NCBI RefSeq assembly: GCF_002198715.1
Contig: NZ_MWLK01000018.1
Location: 1 to 64,000, forward strand
Reading direction: 5' to 3'
DNA: 64,000 nucleotides
Source: Rhodomicrobium sp. R_RK_3
Lineage (GTDB): Bacteria; Pseudomonadota; Alphaproteobacteria; Rhizobiales; Rhodomicrobiaceae
In this document: positions 1-8,588 of the stretch, one piece after another
How positions within the stretch are numbered: position 1 is the first letter of the stretch
Layout of the letters: every line of letters starts with the position of its first letter
Notes under the pieces: generated by a model
What the model was told of the DNA's origin: nothing
What the model saw: only the letters and a program-made list of their open reading frames with translations
The model's database searches: none
Translations under genes and position numbers: made by a program

Positions 1-156
1 ACCAAGATCACAGGTCCGCAGCAACTGACCGATCCCCGCGCCATGCCGCTGAACGACTTCATCGAGGAGGTAATGACACTGCTCGAGGCGGGTGATCACG
101 ATCGAAGAGAAATTCTCGTGCAGCGGGCGCGCGGCGACCGCATGGCTGAGAAGCGG
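1..156 (+). pseudogene. 3' end of a DltE-like short-chain dehydrogenase, truncated
   Basis: The frame is open from the first base of the window and reads TKITGPQQLTDPRAMPLNDF and onward to RMAEKR. This resembles the C-terminus of DltE-type SDR oxidoreductases, in which a PxxxFIxEVMxLL helix is followed by an ILVxRVKxLRxAE segment. After about residue 52 the frame runs on into sequence that no longer looks like protein, so the natural C-terminus appears to be lost at a junction near base 157. The 5' part lies outside the window. The family call rests on the C-terminal pattern only. Confidence 0.5.
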
Positions 157-320
157 CTTCCTAGTCAGCGCGGTCGGCAGGAGATAGGCAAGGCGATCTA
201 CACGATCCCGGCCAATGTCGGCCAGGGAGATTGGAGCGTTGCGTTTTCTGCCGGATCTCATAGAAACACCCCATCTTGCATACACTTCAGTCCTGCGCAG
301 AGTGATGTCGGCCCCCCGCT

Positions 321-383
321 CCTGGAAGTCTACAGGACACTCGCGGATTCCTAGGGCCCTAGTGTCAAGCAAGCCTCCTGATG
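321..383 (+). repeat. 63-bp direct repeat, copy 1
   Basis: The segment begins CCTGGAAGTCTACAGGACAC and ends AAGCAAGCCTCCTGATG. It recurs in the same orientation at 14814-14876, with about 5 mismatches by hand alignment. Both copies are followed by further CCTCCT-containing sequence. Neither copy lies inside a recognisable gene. It may be a leftover end of a mobile element or a duplicated regulatory segment. Confidence 0.7.
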
Positions 384-659
384 GCCTCCTAAGGTGTCAT
401 AAAGCCTCCTGTTCGCCCGGCGAGCGGTGCCCCCAGGTCGCAAGTGGAGGCCGGAAGTTATACCCGCTGGACGTTGCGAAATTCCGTCATTAGGGAAAAT
501 CGTTATTCCGTATTCTCGCTACTGCGGCCCTCCCAATTTCGCATTTTTGCTATTGCGGAGAGCCCAGATCCGTAAAGCCGCAACTCCGCAACTGCGAGGT
601 TTGGGCGTACGATCCCAAGGCCGGCTGGACGGCGCAGCACGGCAAAAGCAGAGGCCATG

Positions 660-828
660 GACCGGCTGATGGTCACCGCGGCCGGTGTGAACGAGCCGTC
701 GCATCGGCGACGACACGCCGGGTCTATACCGGCAATGCCTATGCCAGCCATCAACGCCGGGCCATTTTTTCGGCTTGCGGCATCCGCAACGGCATCATGC
801 GTCGCGCGCGCGGCAGCACAACTTAGGG
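660..828 (+). pseudogene. Possible IS5-type transposase fragment
   Basis: The frame starting at base 722 reads VYTGNAYASHQRRAIFSACG followed by IRNGIMRRARGS. This resembles the DxAYxxxxxRxxLxxxGIxxxIMxRA region around the second catalytic aspartate of IS5-family DDE transposases. Just upstream, a second frame gives VTAAGVNEP, close to the VTxGNVNEx segment of the same proteins, so at least one frameshift separates them. Only about 50 residues remain. The assignment is tentative. Confidence 0.4.
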
Positions 829-930
829 CTGAATGATGGGCAACCGCCAACACTATTCGGCAACGACCCCATTTCAGAATCCGGGTGCTGCGTCAATGCG
901 GCATTCCGCAATTGCGCATCTGCGCAATGT

Positions 931-1012
931 CAGGACCTTGGCAGGACCATATTGTGGCAAGATCTTGCTCCAGACATGATCAGGACCTTGTCAGGACCTT
1001 GTCAGGACCTTG
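931..1012 (+). repeat. Short CAGGACCTT repeats
   Basis: The nonamer CAGGACCTT occurs at 931, 981, 992 and 1003, with variants CAGGACCAT at 942 and 1228. The last three perfect copies are spaced by exactly 11 bp, about one helical turn. No gene overlaps them. They could be a small protein-binding array or a replication slippage product. Confidence 0.6.
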
Positions 1013-1442
1013 GGGAAGCCGGGGAGGGGAGGCTCCCCAGGGAGGGCGGAACCTCGTTACGGCTCCCTAAATGCAAAGCCGAACTGCTCGTGGGCGACAG
1101 GCGTCGGGGTCGAACAAAAGACAAACCTATTGCCAGCAGCCAAATTCACACGGGTTAAGGCCCCCCCCGGTGAAGTCGAGATACCGGCTATGCCCGACCT
1201 GGTCACTCTACGCCGTAGAAACTGCTGCAGGACCATAGCGGCGCATTACGGAGCCATGGTCCTGGACCTTACAAGCATTTTTGGCGGCAATCGATAGATC
1301 CGACGGTGTTGAAAGGCCCAACATCGAGACTGTCATTGCGCATATGCGCATATGCGGAGGTGCGATAATCCGCTCATGCGGCCCCCGGATCTAAGCTCGT
1401 AGACCAAACGCGTCGACGCAATTACAACCTTGCCGATTGCCC

Positions 1443-1566
1443 GCTGGCTCCATGATCTGGCCAGTTTCGGGCGGTTATAAACCTCGATGCGGCATAGTGC
1501 GGTCGGTGCGGCAAAATGCGGAATAATGCGGGATGGTGCGGCGAAACATGCGGGCAAGATATGTGA
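1443..1566 (+). repeat. 124-bp inverted repeat with phased TGCGG array, copy 1
   Basis: TGCGG occurs seven times at 1488, 1498, 1507, 1517, 1527, 1537 and 1549, giving intervals of 10, 9, 10, 10, 10 and 12 bp. The whole 124-bp block recurs in inverted orientation at 15870-15993 with about 15 mismatches, and the seven-site spacing is preserved exactly. Helical phasing is what a cooperative protein-binding site (operator, iteron or partition site) would show. No gene reads through the block. Confidence 0.75.
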
Positions 1567-2261
1567 AGATGGCCACCCGGCAAGCCGGTCACGCACTTCT
1601 ACTCTTACTCGCTAAAGCTCGACGCCTGAGGGTGCCGTCCGGCAGCGGATGATGTTGCCAGGAGCTACATGAAGTATACGAGAACACGATAAGTACCACG
1701 CTTATTCGAGAGCCGTTGTGACCAACCAAATTCGAAGGCGGCGTGCCACGGCAGCTAAAAAACACGGATGAATTGGCAGGGAGTGTACAGGTTCCCGCTG
1801 CCGCAAAACGAACTTCAAACTCTCTGTTTTTACGGATTTAACTGCCGAACGCCCCGCCGATGCAGGCGCACGTGCGGACCGTGAAGTTTGACCATGCACG
1901 AGGGGGCGCCAGCTTGTGCAAAAGGCAACAGCCAGAGCCATTCAGGCCAGTAACCGACAACGAAATGACTTTCATGGCGTCTTGCAAGTCTCCTGATTGA
2001 CCCAGTAGGCCGAACTTTAATTCCGCTTGGGGTATATCGTGCTGCTTGGCGATCACCAGCCCAATGAGCAGCACATAAACTATCTGTGGTTGGTGCTTCG
2101 GTCCTTTTCTCGCCGGCACTTTAGGATTCTCCAATGAGCGTAGGGCGGCTTGCCGTGCAGCTTCGGCCAGATGCCCCCCGGCCTTCAGCATCCGGGCTGT
2201 AGCCCCTGCTTCCCGCCGCTGCAAACGCCTTTTCTGTCAATCGGCGCCGAACTTTGACCCC

Positions 2262-3306
2262 GCGTATTGCCTCATCTGAGAATGTTACCGAACTCGGAGG
2301 CAGGGGCTGTGGTCGGGTCGGGCCCTGCATAGCCCGAGCCGTCCACAGCGCGGGGCGGTCTGGTCGGCGGCAGCGCAGCGGTGATCTGCTGCGCGGGCTT
2401 GGTTCGCAGCCCCCTCAGCAGGCGCTGCACGATAGAGTGCTGCCGCGGTCCAAACTGATCGGGATGCCGCTCGGTCAGCCGGCCGAGGATGGCCAGCGCC
2501 GTTAGCTGCGGCTCGGCGGCAAGCCAGTCCTCGATCGCGGCGAGGTGCGGGTCGAGCATGGAGGGCATCCGCACCCTGGTCTTGAGTGCTCCCTTGCGCG
2601 TCAGCAGCGGCAGGCACTCCGTTCAGCCCGTGGCCACGTCGACCATGGTGAGCGTCTGGATGAAGGAGCCCGCCACCGACGTGCCGCCATGCGCGACCAT
2701 GTCGATCTCGCAAAAGCCAGGGGCTGGATCCTTCCAGTCATTGAAGGTCCGGATTGGAACCTCGCGGCGCACAGCCGAATAAAACCCGACCCGCCGCCTC
2801 CAGCCGCCGCTGGCCGCAACTTTGGTGGCGACCAGCAGCCGATCGATGGTCGCGGCACTCACGCCCAGGACAAGCGCCCGGCCTTGGCTGTCGAGCCTCA
2901 ATCGGCCATGCGTCTCCAGCGCCGGGAGCAAAGCCGGGATCATCGCGACAAGCCGTTTGCCGCAAACCCGATCGGACGCTTCCCACAACGCAATCACCGC
3001 ATCCTTGATCGTGGCGCCATATCGGCAAGCCCGCTGGCGCGGCTGATCCGCGGCCTTGCCGCCGACGCCGCGCAGCGCCCGGACCGCATGCTTGCGATGC
3101 CACCCCGTCACCGCGCAAAGCTCGTCGAGAATGCGCCCCTTCTCCCCCCGCGTGCCAGACCGGTAGCGTTCCGCCACCGCCGCCACAACCTCCCGCCGTG
3201 CACCCATGCTGATCCTGTCCGCCATCGGCGCCATCGAGCCGATTTGATGACCCAGCCCAAGTCCTGGCGGTCAGGTCTCGGGTAACATTTGCGATGAGGC
3301 AATCCG
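2262..3306 (-). mobile_element. Insertion sequence nested in the IS21 end
   Basis: Imperfect terminal inverted repeats of about 23-24 bp are visible: ATTGCCTCATC plus AATGTTACC at 2266-2289, and its complement at 3281-3303. Comparison with the empty site at 14608 shows a run of five C in the target. Here four C precede the element and five C follow it, as expected if the element duplicated CCCC on insertion. The exact outermost bases are ambiguous because of the C run. The element carries one defective transposase gene on the minus strand. Confidence 0.75.
2272..3234 (-). pseudogene. Integrase-domain transposase with internal stop and deletion
   Basis: The N-terminal 203 residues resemble DDE/integrase-domain transposases of the ISNCY/IS481-like group: a helix-turn-helix part with RILDELCAVTGWHRKHAVRAL, then FCEIDMVAHGGTSVAGSF with the first catalytic aspartate and TLTMVDVATG. 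The next codon, TGA at 2623-2625, stands where the family has TGG (Trp of the GWTE motif). Reading continues in the same frame as TECLPLLTRKGAL and then jumps to C-terminal sequence (MLDPHLAAIEDWLAAEPQLT), so most of the catalytic core is deleted. The gene cannot make an active transposase. Confidence 0.7.
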
Positions 3307-3417
3307 CCCCCGATCGGCGTCCAAGATTGACCCCGGTTCGACGCGCTTTTTCGACTGCCTGGCGCGGAGCTGTGGAGCGTAGCGGAACAGCGCAGAGCCA
3401 GGCAGGCGGTGTTCGGC

Positions 3418-3711
3418 TCAGGATCTGTTCTTGAAGCGCCAGCTGTCGTTGCCGGTCTCGATGATGTCGCAGTGATGGGTGAGCCGGTCGAGCAGCGCTG
3501 TGGTCATCTTGGCGTCGCCGAAGACGCTTGGCCATTCGGCGAAGGCGAGGTTCGTGGTAACGATGATAGAGGTTCCCTCATAGAGCCGGCTGATCAGGTG
3601 GAACAGCAACTGGCCGCCGGATTGGGCGAAGGGCAGATAGCCGAGTTCGTCGAGGATGAGGAGATCGACGCGGGCGAGGCCGTCGGCGATGCGGCCATGG
3701 CCGCCGAGCTC
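3418..3711 (-). pseudogene. istB: C-terminal part of IS21 helper ATPase IstB
   Basis: The frame reads [18 protein letters not shown] (Walker B region with LDELGYLP), then [39 protein letters not shown] and ends [10 protein letters not shown]. This is the C-terminal half of the IstB AAA+ ATPase that assists IstA in IS21 transposition. The Walker A half is absent: upstream of 3711 the sequence changes to an unrelated short open frame. The copy is therefore nonfunctional. Confidence 0.85.
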
Positions 3712-3851
3712 TAAACTGGGGAAAGTCCAGACAGTCGCGTGCGGGAAGCCTCGCCCCACGAGGTGGTCGTAAAGCCCTCCTCGGCGTCGGGATCCACCAA
3801 AAGATCGCGAACGTCGTTCGACTTCGACAAAGTCGTCACTTTCAACTCCAT
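3711..3851 (-). CDS. Short open frame, possible 5' fragment of an unknown gene
   Basis: An ATG at 3851 opens a 46-codon frame, [20 protein letters not shown] and onward, ending at a TAG created at the IS21 junction. The composition looks protein-like and the stop coincides with the edge of the istB remnant. It is probably the N-terminus of a gene cut by the IS21 element. No clear Shine-Dalgarno sequence precedes it and no family is recognised. Confidence 0.3.
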   Translation of the reverse strand: MELKVTTLSKSNDVRDLLVDPDAEEGFTTTSWGEASRTRLSGLSPV

Positions 3852-4147
3852 TTGCTAATATTGATCACACGCCGCCAACGGCGCTTGGCGCTGGCGCGAA
3901 ATATCCACGATGCGGCAGTCTCAATCGGTGTTCAGCGAAACTTGCGGACCCGCTTTACGCGCCGTTCGTTGGCGCGCGCACGCCCGTCATGGTCTCGCAC
4001 TACGACCAGAGTCGATCGGCGACGCTCACGCCGAGCGCCCAGGATTTCAGGCCGTAGGGCGCACGCCCCTCGTCAGGCACCACGGGCAGTCCTCCAGATA
4101 GACGCCGCCTTTGCCGTCCAGGTCTCGGCTGACGGCCGGCCTGTCCA

Positions 4148-4579
4148 TCAGCCGCGACGGGCGTCGAGGCTAATGCGGCCGCCGCCGAAAGCAACGACGT
4201 GCAGCAGACCGCCGGCAATCGCGATGTTCTTGAAGAAGTGGATGAACTGGTTCTGGTCGCCGAGCACGCTGTGGAAGAACGCCGCGGTGACAAGTGAAAA
4301 CAGCGCCAGCACACCCGCGACGGCGCGCGTGCGATAGCCCAGCAGCAGGGCGAGGCCGCCGGCGAGTTCCACGAACGTCGACAGGCCGAAAGCGACGCCG
4401 GGCATCGGCAGGCCGACGGACTGGATGTAGCCGATGGTCATAGCCGGCGCGGCGATCTTCGACAGGCCCGACAGCAAGAAGATGGCGCTGATCATGCCGC
4501 GGCCGACGAGCGGAACGAGCGTCGAGATCAGGTTGAAAGCCGCAGCGCTCGGAGCGTCGGCATAGGTCTGGGTATTCAT
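4148..4579 (-). CDS. DoxX family membrane protein
   Basis: This 143-residue protein has four predicted membrane helices and the DoxX layout: GRGMISAIFLLSGLSKI in helix 1, the VELAGGLALLLGYRTRAVAG segment in helices 2-3, and FFKNIAIAGGLLHVVAFGGG in helix 4. DoxX proteins are small inner-membrane proteins linked to redox or thiol stress and electron transfer, with roles that vary by lineage. The start at 4579 is preceded by AAGGATCTAAAGAG. It is the last gene of a probable minus-strand operon after an SDR, an NTF2-like protein and an epoxide hydrolase. The 296 bases on its 3' side (3852-4147) hold no recognised gene. Confidence 0.85.
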   Translation of the reverse strand: MNTQTYADAPSAAAFNLISTLVPLVGRGMISAIFLLSGLSKIAAPAMTIGYIQSVGLPMPGVAFGLSTFVELAGGLALLLGYRTRAVAGVLALFSLVTAAFFHSVLGDQNQFIHFFKNIAIAGGLLHVVAFGGGRISLDARRG

Positions 4580-4718
4580 CTCTTTAGATCCTTCATCTGA
4601 GTTGCAGTGGCCGTGTCCGGGCGTGAGAAGTCATGCCGCCGATCCGGAGACGGGCTCGGCTGCACGAAGGGGCTTGGAAGGTACGCGGAGCGCGGGAGCC
4701 GTAACGGCGGCGGCCCGC

Positions 4719-6014
4719 TTACCCGCCGCGAATGGTGATGAACGCCTTGCGCATCTCGCTGGCGAAAAGCGCCGGCTGCTCGAAGGCCGCGAAATGGCCG
4801 CCGCGATCGACCTTGTTCCAGTAGATGAGGTTAGGCCAGAGCGCCTGCGCCCAGGCCTTGGTCGTCGTGAAGATCTCACGCGGGAACACGGTTGCCGCCA
4901 TCGGCAATTCGATGCGCCCGGCGTTCACGCCACGGCCGTTTCGCGCATTCTCCCAGTAGAACCGGGCGGCGGAGGCCGCTGTGTCCGTGAACCAGTAGAT
5001 CGAGATGTCGTCGAGCATTTCGTCGAGGCTCAGGGCGTCTTCCGGATCGCCGCGGTTGTCGGTCCAGGCCTGGAACTTCTCGTAGATCCAGGTCGCCAGC
5101 CCGGCCGGCGAGTCGGCTAGCGCATAGCCGATCGTTTGCGGTCGGGTGGCTTGTTCGCGGAAGTATCCATAGCCATCGCCCGTGAAACGTTGGAAGGCCT
5201 CGATGGCGACCCGTTCCTCGGCCGTCGGGTGCTCGGGGAGGTGTTCGGGAATGACGAACTGCCAGTTCACATGCGCCGCGGCGAGGCCGGCGGGTTGCTG
5301 ATGGGCCAGCGCATGCGTGACGCCCGATCCCCAGTCCCCGCCTTGAGCAACCCATCGGGTATAGCCAAGGCGTTGCATCAGGGTGGCCCAGGCGCGGGCC
5401 GTCCGCTCGACCGTCCATCCGGTCTGGCTAGGCTTGCCCGACCAGGCAAAGCCCGGGAGCGATGGGATGACGACGTCGAACGCGTCTTCGGCGCGGCCGC
5501 CGTAGGCGGTGGGATCGGTGAGCGGCCCGATCACCTTCAGAAACTCGACGACCGAACCTGGCCAGCCGTGCGTCAGGATCATCGGAAGCGCCTCCGGATG
5601 CTTAGACCGCACATGGATGAAGTGGATGCCCAGCCCGTCGATCTCGGTGCGAAAATGCGGGACCGCGTTGAGACGCCGCTCGAAGCGCCGCCAGTCATAG
5701 CGGTCGCGCCAATAGGCGATAAGCGCCTTGGCCTTATTCAGGGGCACACCTTGCGTCCAATCGGTCACGGTCTCCTTTTCTGGAAAACGAACCCTGCGCA
5801 GACGTTGCTTGAGATCGTCGATGGCCGCTTGCGGAACGGCGACGCGAAACGGGGTGACGGCGCCTGGCGCTGCCGACGTTACGGGCGCGCCAACGTCCGC
5901 GCGGACCTCCGATGAGAGGCCAGCCAGCGTGGCGACCGCCAACCCTTCGGCTAGGCTGCGTAGGGCCTGCCGGCGCGAGGCCGATGGGAGGTCGGGCGAT
6001 AGTGGAGTGAACAC
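4719..6014 (-). CDS. Exported epoxide hydrolase (alpha/beta hydrolase)
   Basis: I choose the GTG at 6014 because AAGGAG stands 7 bases upstream and because an upstream ATG at 6161 would overlap the previous gene. The 431-residue product starts with a Tat-like signal (SRRQALRS, hydrophobic stretch, ending SSEVRA). An epoxide hydrolase N-terminal domain (about 55-160) precedes the alpha/beta-hydrolase core. Visible catalytic elements are the oxyanion motif HGWPG (149-153), the nucleophile Asp227 in GGDWG, and the histidine His407 in RGGHFAAFEQP. The family opens epoxides to diols through an enzyme-ester intermediate. The neighbouring SDR and NTF2-like genes suggest detoxification or catabolism; the substrate is unknown. 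Confidence 0.88.
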   Translation of the reverse strand: MFTPLSPDLPSASRRQALRSLAEGLAVATLAGLSSEVRADVGAPVTSAAPGAVTPFRVAVPQAAIDDLKQRLRRVRFPEKETVTDWTQGVPLNKAKALIAYWRDRYDWRRFERRLNAVPHFRTEIDGLGIHFIHVRSKHPEALPMILTHGWPGSVVEFLKVIGPLTDPTAYGGRAEDAFDVVIPSLPGFAWSGKPSQTGWTVERTARAWATLMQRLGYTRWVAQGGDWGSGVTHALAHQQPAGLAAAHVNWQFVIPEHLPEHPTAEERVAIEAFQRFTGDGYGYFREQATRPQTIGYALADSPAGLATWIYEKFQAWTDNRGDPEDALSLDEMLDDISIYWFTDTAASAARFYWENARNGRGVNAGRIELPMAATVFPREIFTTTKAWAQALWPNLIYWNKVDRGGHFAAFEQPALFASEMRKAFITIRGG

Positions 6015-6078
6015 AGGGCAACTCCTTGCTGCCGGGGCCCGCCCCTGGAGAGAGCGAGCGTGTTGTCGGGAATGCGGA

Positions 6079-6495
6079 TCAAACCGCGGGGTGTGTGGTG
6101 GCTCGGCGAAACTCTTCCGATGCCTCATCGAGGAAGACGTAGAGCGCTGCGATCTTGCCATCGCGAACGATCACGACGTCCCAGCCGGTATATTCGGGGG
6201 GCTCGCCAATGGGCCCCGACCCCCAGGCCAGACGCCCGGCGTTATGGAGCACCTGTGGGGCGCCATGCGGCGTGTAGACGTAATGCGGATGCGTCGCCCG
6301 CAGGTCGCCGGCGAACTTGTCGATCGCATCGCGTCCGACAATCACGCCGGGCGGCACGTAGAGGACCGCGTCCTCCGCCCAGAGCGCGTCGATCGCCGCG
6401 CGGCGCCGCGCATCGTCGCTCTCGCCGAAGACCTCCTGGAGGTTTCGGTCGAGCAGTTGGCGGATACGCTCCGCCGATTCCGCAGACTGGATCAT
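6079..6495 (-). CDS. NTF2/SnoaL-like protein
   Basis: This 138-residue protein has the SnoaL/NTF2-like pattern: an N-terminal helix (ERIRQLLDRNLQEVFG), ALWAEDAVLYVPPGVIVGRD, then strands ending GWDVVIVRDGKIAALYVFLD. These cone-shaped folds serve as isomerases, cyclases, hydrolases or binding proteins, so the function cannot be fixed from sequence. AAGGAGACCATC precedes the ATG at 6495. It lies between an SDR gene (68 bases upstream) and the epoxide hydrolase (64 bases downstream), probably in one transcript. Confidence 0.85.
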   Translation of the reverse strand: MIQSAESAERIRQLLDRNLQEVFGESDDARRRAAIDALWAEDAVLYVPPGVIVGRDAIDKFAGDLRATHPHYVYTPHGAPQVLHNAGRLAWGSGPIGEPPEYTGWDVVIVRDGKIAALYVFLDEASEEFRRATTHPAV

Positions 6496-6563
6496 GATGG
6501 TCTCCTTGGAAGGGAGCGCGGCCTCGGGCTGTCACATCGCACCGAGGGCGGCCCGGTGATGGC

Positions 6564-7316
6564 TTAGATCTGGGCCTGACCGCCGTCGACGAAGAGCTCG
6601 ACGCCGTTGATGAGGCCGGGGTCATCGGAGGCGAGGAACAGCACCGCCTTGGCGATCTCGTCGGGCTGGCCGACGCGGCCGGCGGGGATCAGGCCGGCCA
6701 GATAATCCCGGGTGCCTTGCGCCTGCGCGCCGCCGCCGAACAGCTCGTCCAGTCCGGCGGTGTCGGTGACGCCGGGGCTGACCGCGTTGACGCGGATATG
6801 ACGATCCTTCAGGTCGAGCATCCAGTTGCGGGCGAAGTTGCGCACCGCCGCCTTTGTCGCGGAATAGACGCTGAATCCAGGGGTGCCGGAGATGCTGGTG
6901 GTGGAGCTCGTAAGGATGATGGACGCGCCGTCCTTGAGCGGCGGCAGCGCCTTCTGAACCGTGAACAGCACGCCCTTCACGTTGGTGTCGAACGTACTTT
7001 GATAGTGCTCCTCGGAGATGGCGCCGAGGGGGACCATCTCGCCGCCGCCAGCGTTGGCGAACAGCACGTCGATCTGAGCGTGCTTCTGCTGGATGGTGTC
7101 GTAGAGCCGGTCTATGTCGGCCAATTTCGACATGTCGCCCCGGACGGCGGTGACGCGGCCGCCGATCTGCTTCCCGGCGGCGTCGAGCGTTTCCTGCCGG
7201 CGGCCGGTGATGAACACCGAAGCGCCCTCGGCTGAGAACGCCTTCGCCGCGGCCAGGCCGATACCGCTGGAGCCGCCAGTCACCACCACGACCTTGTTGC
7301 TGAACCTGTTATTCAT
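6564..7316 (-). CDS. SDR family oxidoreductase
   Basis: This classical short-chain dehydrogenase has 250 residues. The NAD(P) site TGGSSGIG lies at 13-20, FANAG around 86-90, the catalytic serine in the TSSTTS region, and YSATK with Tyr151 and Lys155. The C-terminus VELFVDGGQAQI is typical. A TGRR motif after strand 2 suggests NADP preference. The start at 7316 is supported by AAGGAG eight bases upstream. It is the first gene of the minus-strand operon with the NTF2-like protein, epoxide hydrolase and DoxX. It is divergent from a broken LysR gene, which was probably its regulator. Confidence 0.92.
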   Translation of the reverse strand: MNNRFSNKVVVVTGGSSGIGLAAAKAFSAEGASVFITGRRQETLDAAGKQIGGRVTAVRGDMSKLADIDRLYDTIQQKHAQIDVLFANAGGGEMVPLGAISEEHYQSTFDTNVKGVLFTVQKALPPLKDGASIILTSSTTSISGTPGFSVYSATKAAVRNFARNWMLDLKDRHIRVNAVSPGVTDTAGLDELFGGGAQAQGTRDYLAGLIPAGRVGQPDEIAKAVLFLASDDPGLINGVELFVDGGQAQI

Positions 7317-7370
7317 GGTCTGTCTCCTTGGGCGGCCGAGCGCCGGTGATGACGAAGAGATGCAGTCAGA

Positions 7371-7413
7371 ACGATGATGCGTGTAGTCAGCGAATGTGGC
7401 ACTTAGCGTTCTA
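7371..7413. promoter_or_regulatory. Divergent SDR/LysR control region, copy 1
   Basis: ACGATGATGCG followed about 33 bases later by TAGCGTTCTA lies between the SDR and the LysR remnant. Nearly the same sequence in the same layout occurs at 11923-11964 between another SDR (broken) and an intact LysR gene. Conservation in the intergenic DNA suggests a retained LysR binding site and divergent promoters. Confidence 0.5.
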
Positions 7414-7427
7414 CTGGAGGAACGCTG

Positions 7428-7589
7428 ATGCGGATCACCCTCAACGACTACGCCTACTTCGCCGACATCTTGACGCACGGCGCCTTGGCCGCCGCCGGGC
7501 GCGCCTTGCGCGACTCCAAGTCCAAGCTCAGTCGAACGATCTCGGGCCTAGAGGAGAAATTGGCGTTACGCCTTATCAGCGACCGAGCC
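7428..7589 (+). pseudogene. LysR-type regulator, N-terminal fragment
   Basis: The gene starts well: GGAGG stands seven bases before the ATG. The product begins MRITLNDYAYFADILTHGAL, then AAAGRALRDSKSKLSR and LEEKLALRLIS, a LysR winged-helix DNA-binding domain. After about 53 residues the sequence passes into the 3' end of the next SDR gene, so the effector domain is missing. The best match in the window is the intact LysR at 11990. It is divergent from the SDR operon at 6564-7316. Confidence 0.8.
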
Positions 7590-7598
7590 TGCGGTTCA

Positions 7599-8519
7599 TC
7601 ATTCCGCGATCATCGCGGCGGCCATCTCCCAAAGCCGGTCCGCATTGCCCGGATCGAGCGCATAGGGCGCCACGCCCGCCGGCGGGTCGCTGCCGCGCTC
7701 GGTGACGCTGTCGGCCTCATTGCAATTGTCGAAATAGCGGCCGTTGACCCCGGCAAGACGCGGCGAGGCCGCCAGCAGAACCGAGGTCGCGGCGCCCTGC
7801 TGCGGGGTCTTGCGATAAGGCTCCGGGGTGCGCAGGCCGCCGGTATGACGCTGCAGATTGGTGGCGATGGCGCCTGGGTTCAGCGCATTGGACGTGATCC
7901 CATCGGCATGCCATTGGCGCGCGATGCCGACAGACAGCAGAATGCAGGCTGTCTTGGACTGGGCATAGGCGAGCAGCGGATGGTAGGGGATGAAACGGAA
8001 ATCTGGATCGTCCCAGAACACCGGGGCGAACAGATTGCCGGTCGAGGCGACGGAGACGACGCGCGCATCCTGCGCCCGGCGCAGCCAGGCATGTAGCCCG
8101 GTAGTCAGCGCGAAATGCCCGACGAAGTTGGTGCCGAATTGCAGCTCGCGCCCCTCGTTGGTGCGCTGCAGGTCGGGCGGCGCCATGATGCCGGCATTGT
8201 TGACCAGCGCATTCAACGGCTTGTCCCAGCCGGCGACGAATGCGCGCACCGAGGCCAGATCGGCGAGATCGAGCGCGCGAACCTCGATCGCGTTGCTCCG
8301 CGTCGCTGTTCGCAGTTCCGCCGCGACGCTTTCGGCGGCATCGGGGCGGCGGGCCCCGATGGTGACAGCCGCGCCGGCGGCGGCCAGCGCGCGCACGGTT
8401 TCGATTCCGATGCCGCTGGCTCCCCCCGTCACGATGATAGTCTTGCCGGACAGATCAAGGCCATGCAGGACCTCGCTGGCAGTTGAGGAAAATCCAAAGT
8501 TCGTGGTGAAGGAAGCCAT
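7599..8519 (-). CDS. SDR family oxidoreductase, retinol-dehydrogenase type
   Basis: This 306-residue SDR carries TGGASGIG (31-38), NNAG (107-110), a serine in SVAST and YAQSK (Tyr185, Lys189). ALDLADLASVRAF and the ELQFGTNFVGHFALT segment place it with the WWOX/retinol-dehydrogenase-like SDRs that reduce or oxidise hydrophobic carbonyls and alcohols. The start at 8519 follows GGAGATCGAG; an upstream ATG at 8588 would add 23 residues unlike the family. The gene is divergent from the LysR at 8589 with a 69-base gap. Its 3' end abuts the truncated LysR at 7428. Confidence 0.9.
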   Translation of the reverse strand: MASFTTNFGFSSTASEVLHGLDLSGKTIIVTGGASGIGIETVRALAAAGAAVTIGARRPDAAESVAAELRTATRSNAIEVRALDLADLASVRAFVAGWDKPLNALVNNAGIMAPPDLQRTNEGRELQFGTNFVGHFALTTGLHAWLRRAQDARVVSVASTGNLFAPVFWDDPDFRFIPYHPLLAYAQSKTACILLSVGIARQWHADGITSNALNPGAIATNLQRHTGGLRTPEPYRKTPQQGAATSVLLAASPRLAGVNGRYFDNCNEADSVTERGSDPPAGVAPYALDPGNADRLWEMAAAMIAE

Positions 8520-8588
8520 CTCGATCTCCGTTGCGGAAAGCGCGAAACGAAGATGGCACGCGATGAGTGTTTGTATTAGCTCTCGCAT

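Larger units (their letters stand above)
157..2234. other. Gene-poor accessory DNA with short repeats and relics
   Basis: No intact gene is convincing here. The open frames are short, overlap on both strands and lack ribosome sites. The stretch holds a 63-bp direct-repeat copy (321-383), a probable IS5-type relic (660-828), CAGGACCTT repeats (931-1012) and one copy of a phased TGCGG array (1443-1566). There are also several small palindromes of the type GCGCATATGCGC near 1337. The composition fits repeated insertion and deletion of mobile DNA. Confidence 0.55.
2235..3711 (-). mobile_element. IS21-family remnant interrupted by another IS
   Basis: The outer end starts TGTCAATCGGCGCC and carries the pair of similar motifs (CGGCGCCGAACTTTGACCCC and CGGCGTCCAAGATTGACCCC) typical of the repeated terminal sites of IS21 elements. 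A second element at 2262-3306 splits this end between the motifs. Inside is the 3' part of the istB helper gene (3418-3711). The rest of istB, all of istA and the other end are missing. The uninterrupted form of the same end is present at 14608-14684, which allows exact reconstruction of the insertion. Confidence 0.7.

Noticed and set aside
1488-1553. A CRISPR array
   Set aside because: The repeats are five bases long with about five-base gaps, far too short for CRISPR repeats and spacers, and no cas genes are present.
6015-6161. An N-terminal extension of the epoxide hydrolase to 6161
   Set aside because: It would overlap the NTF2-like gene by 83 bases and is not conserved in character; GTG 6014 has an AAGGAG site and a Tat-like signal directly after it.
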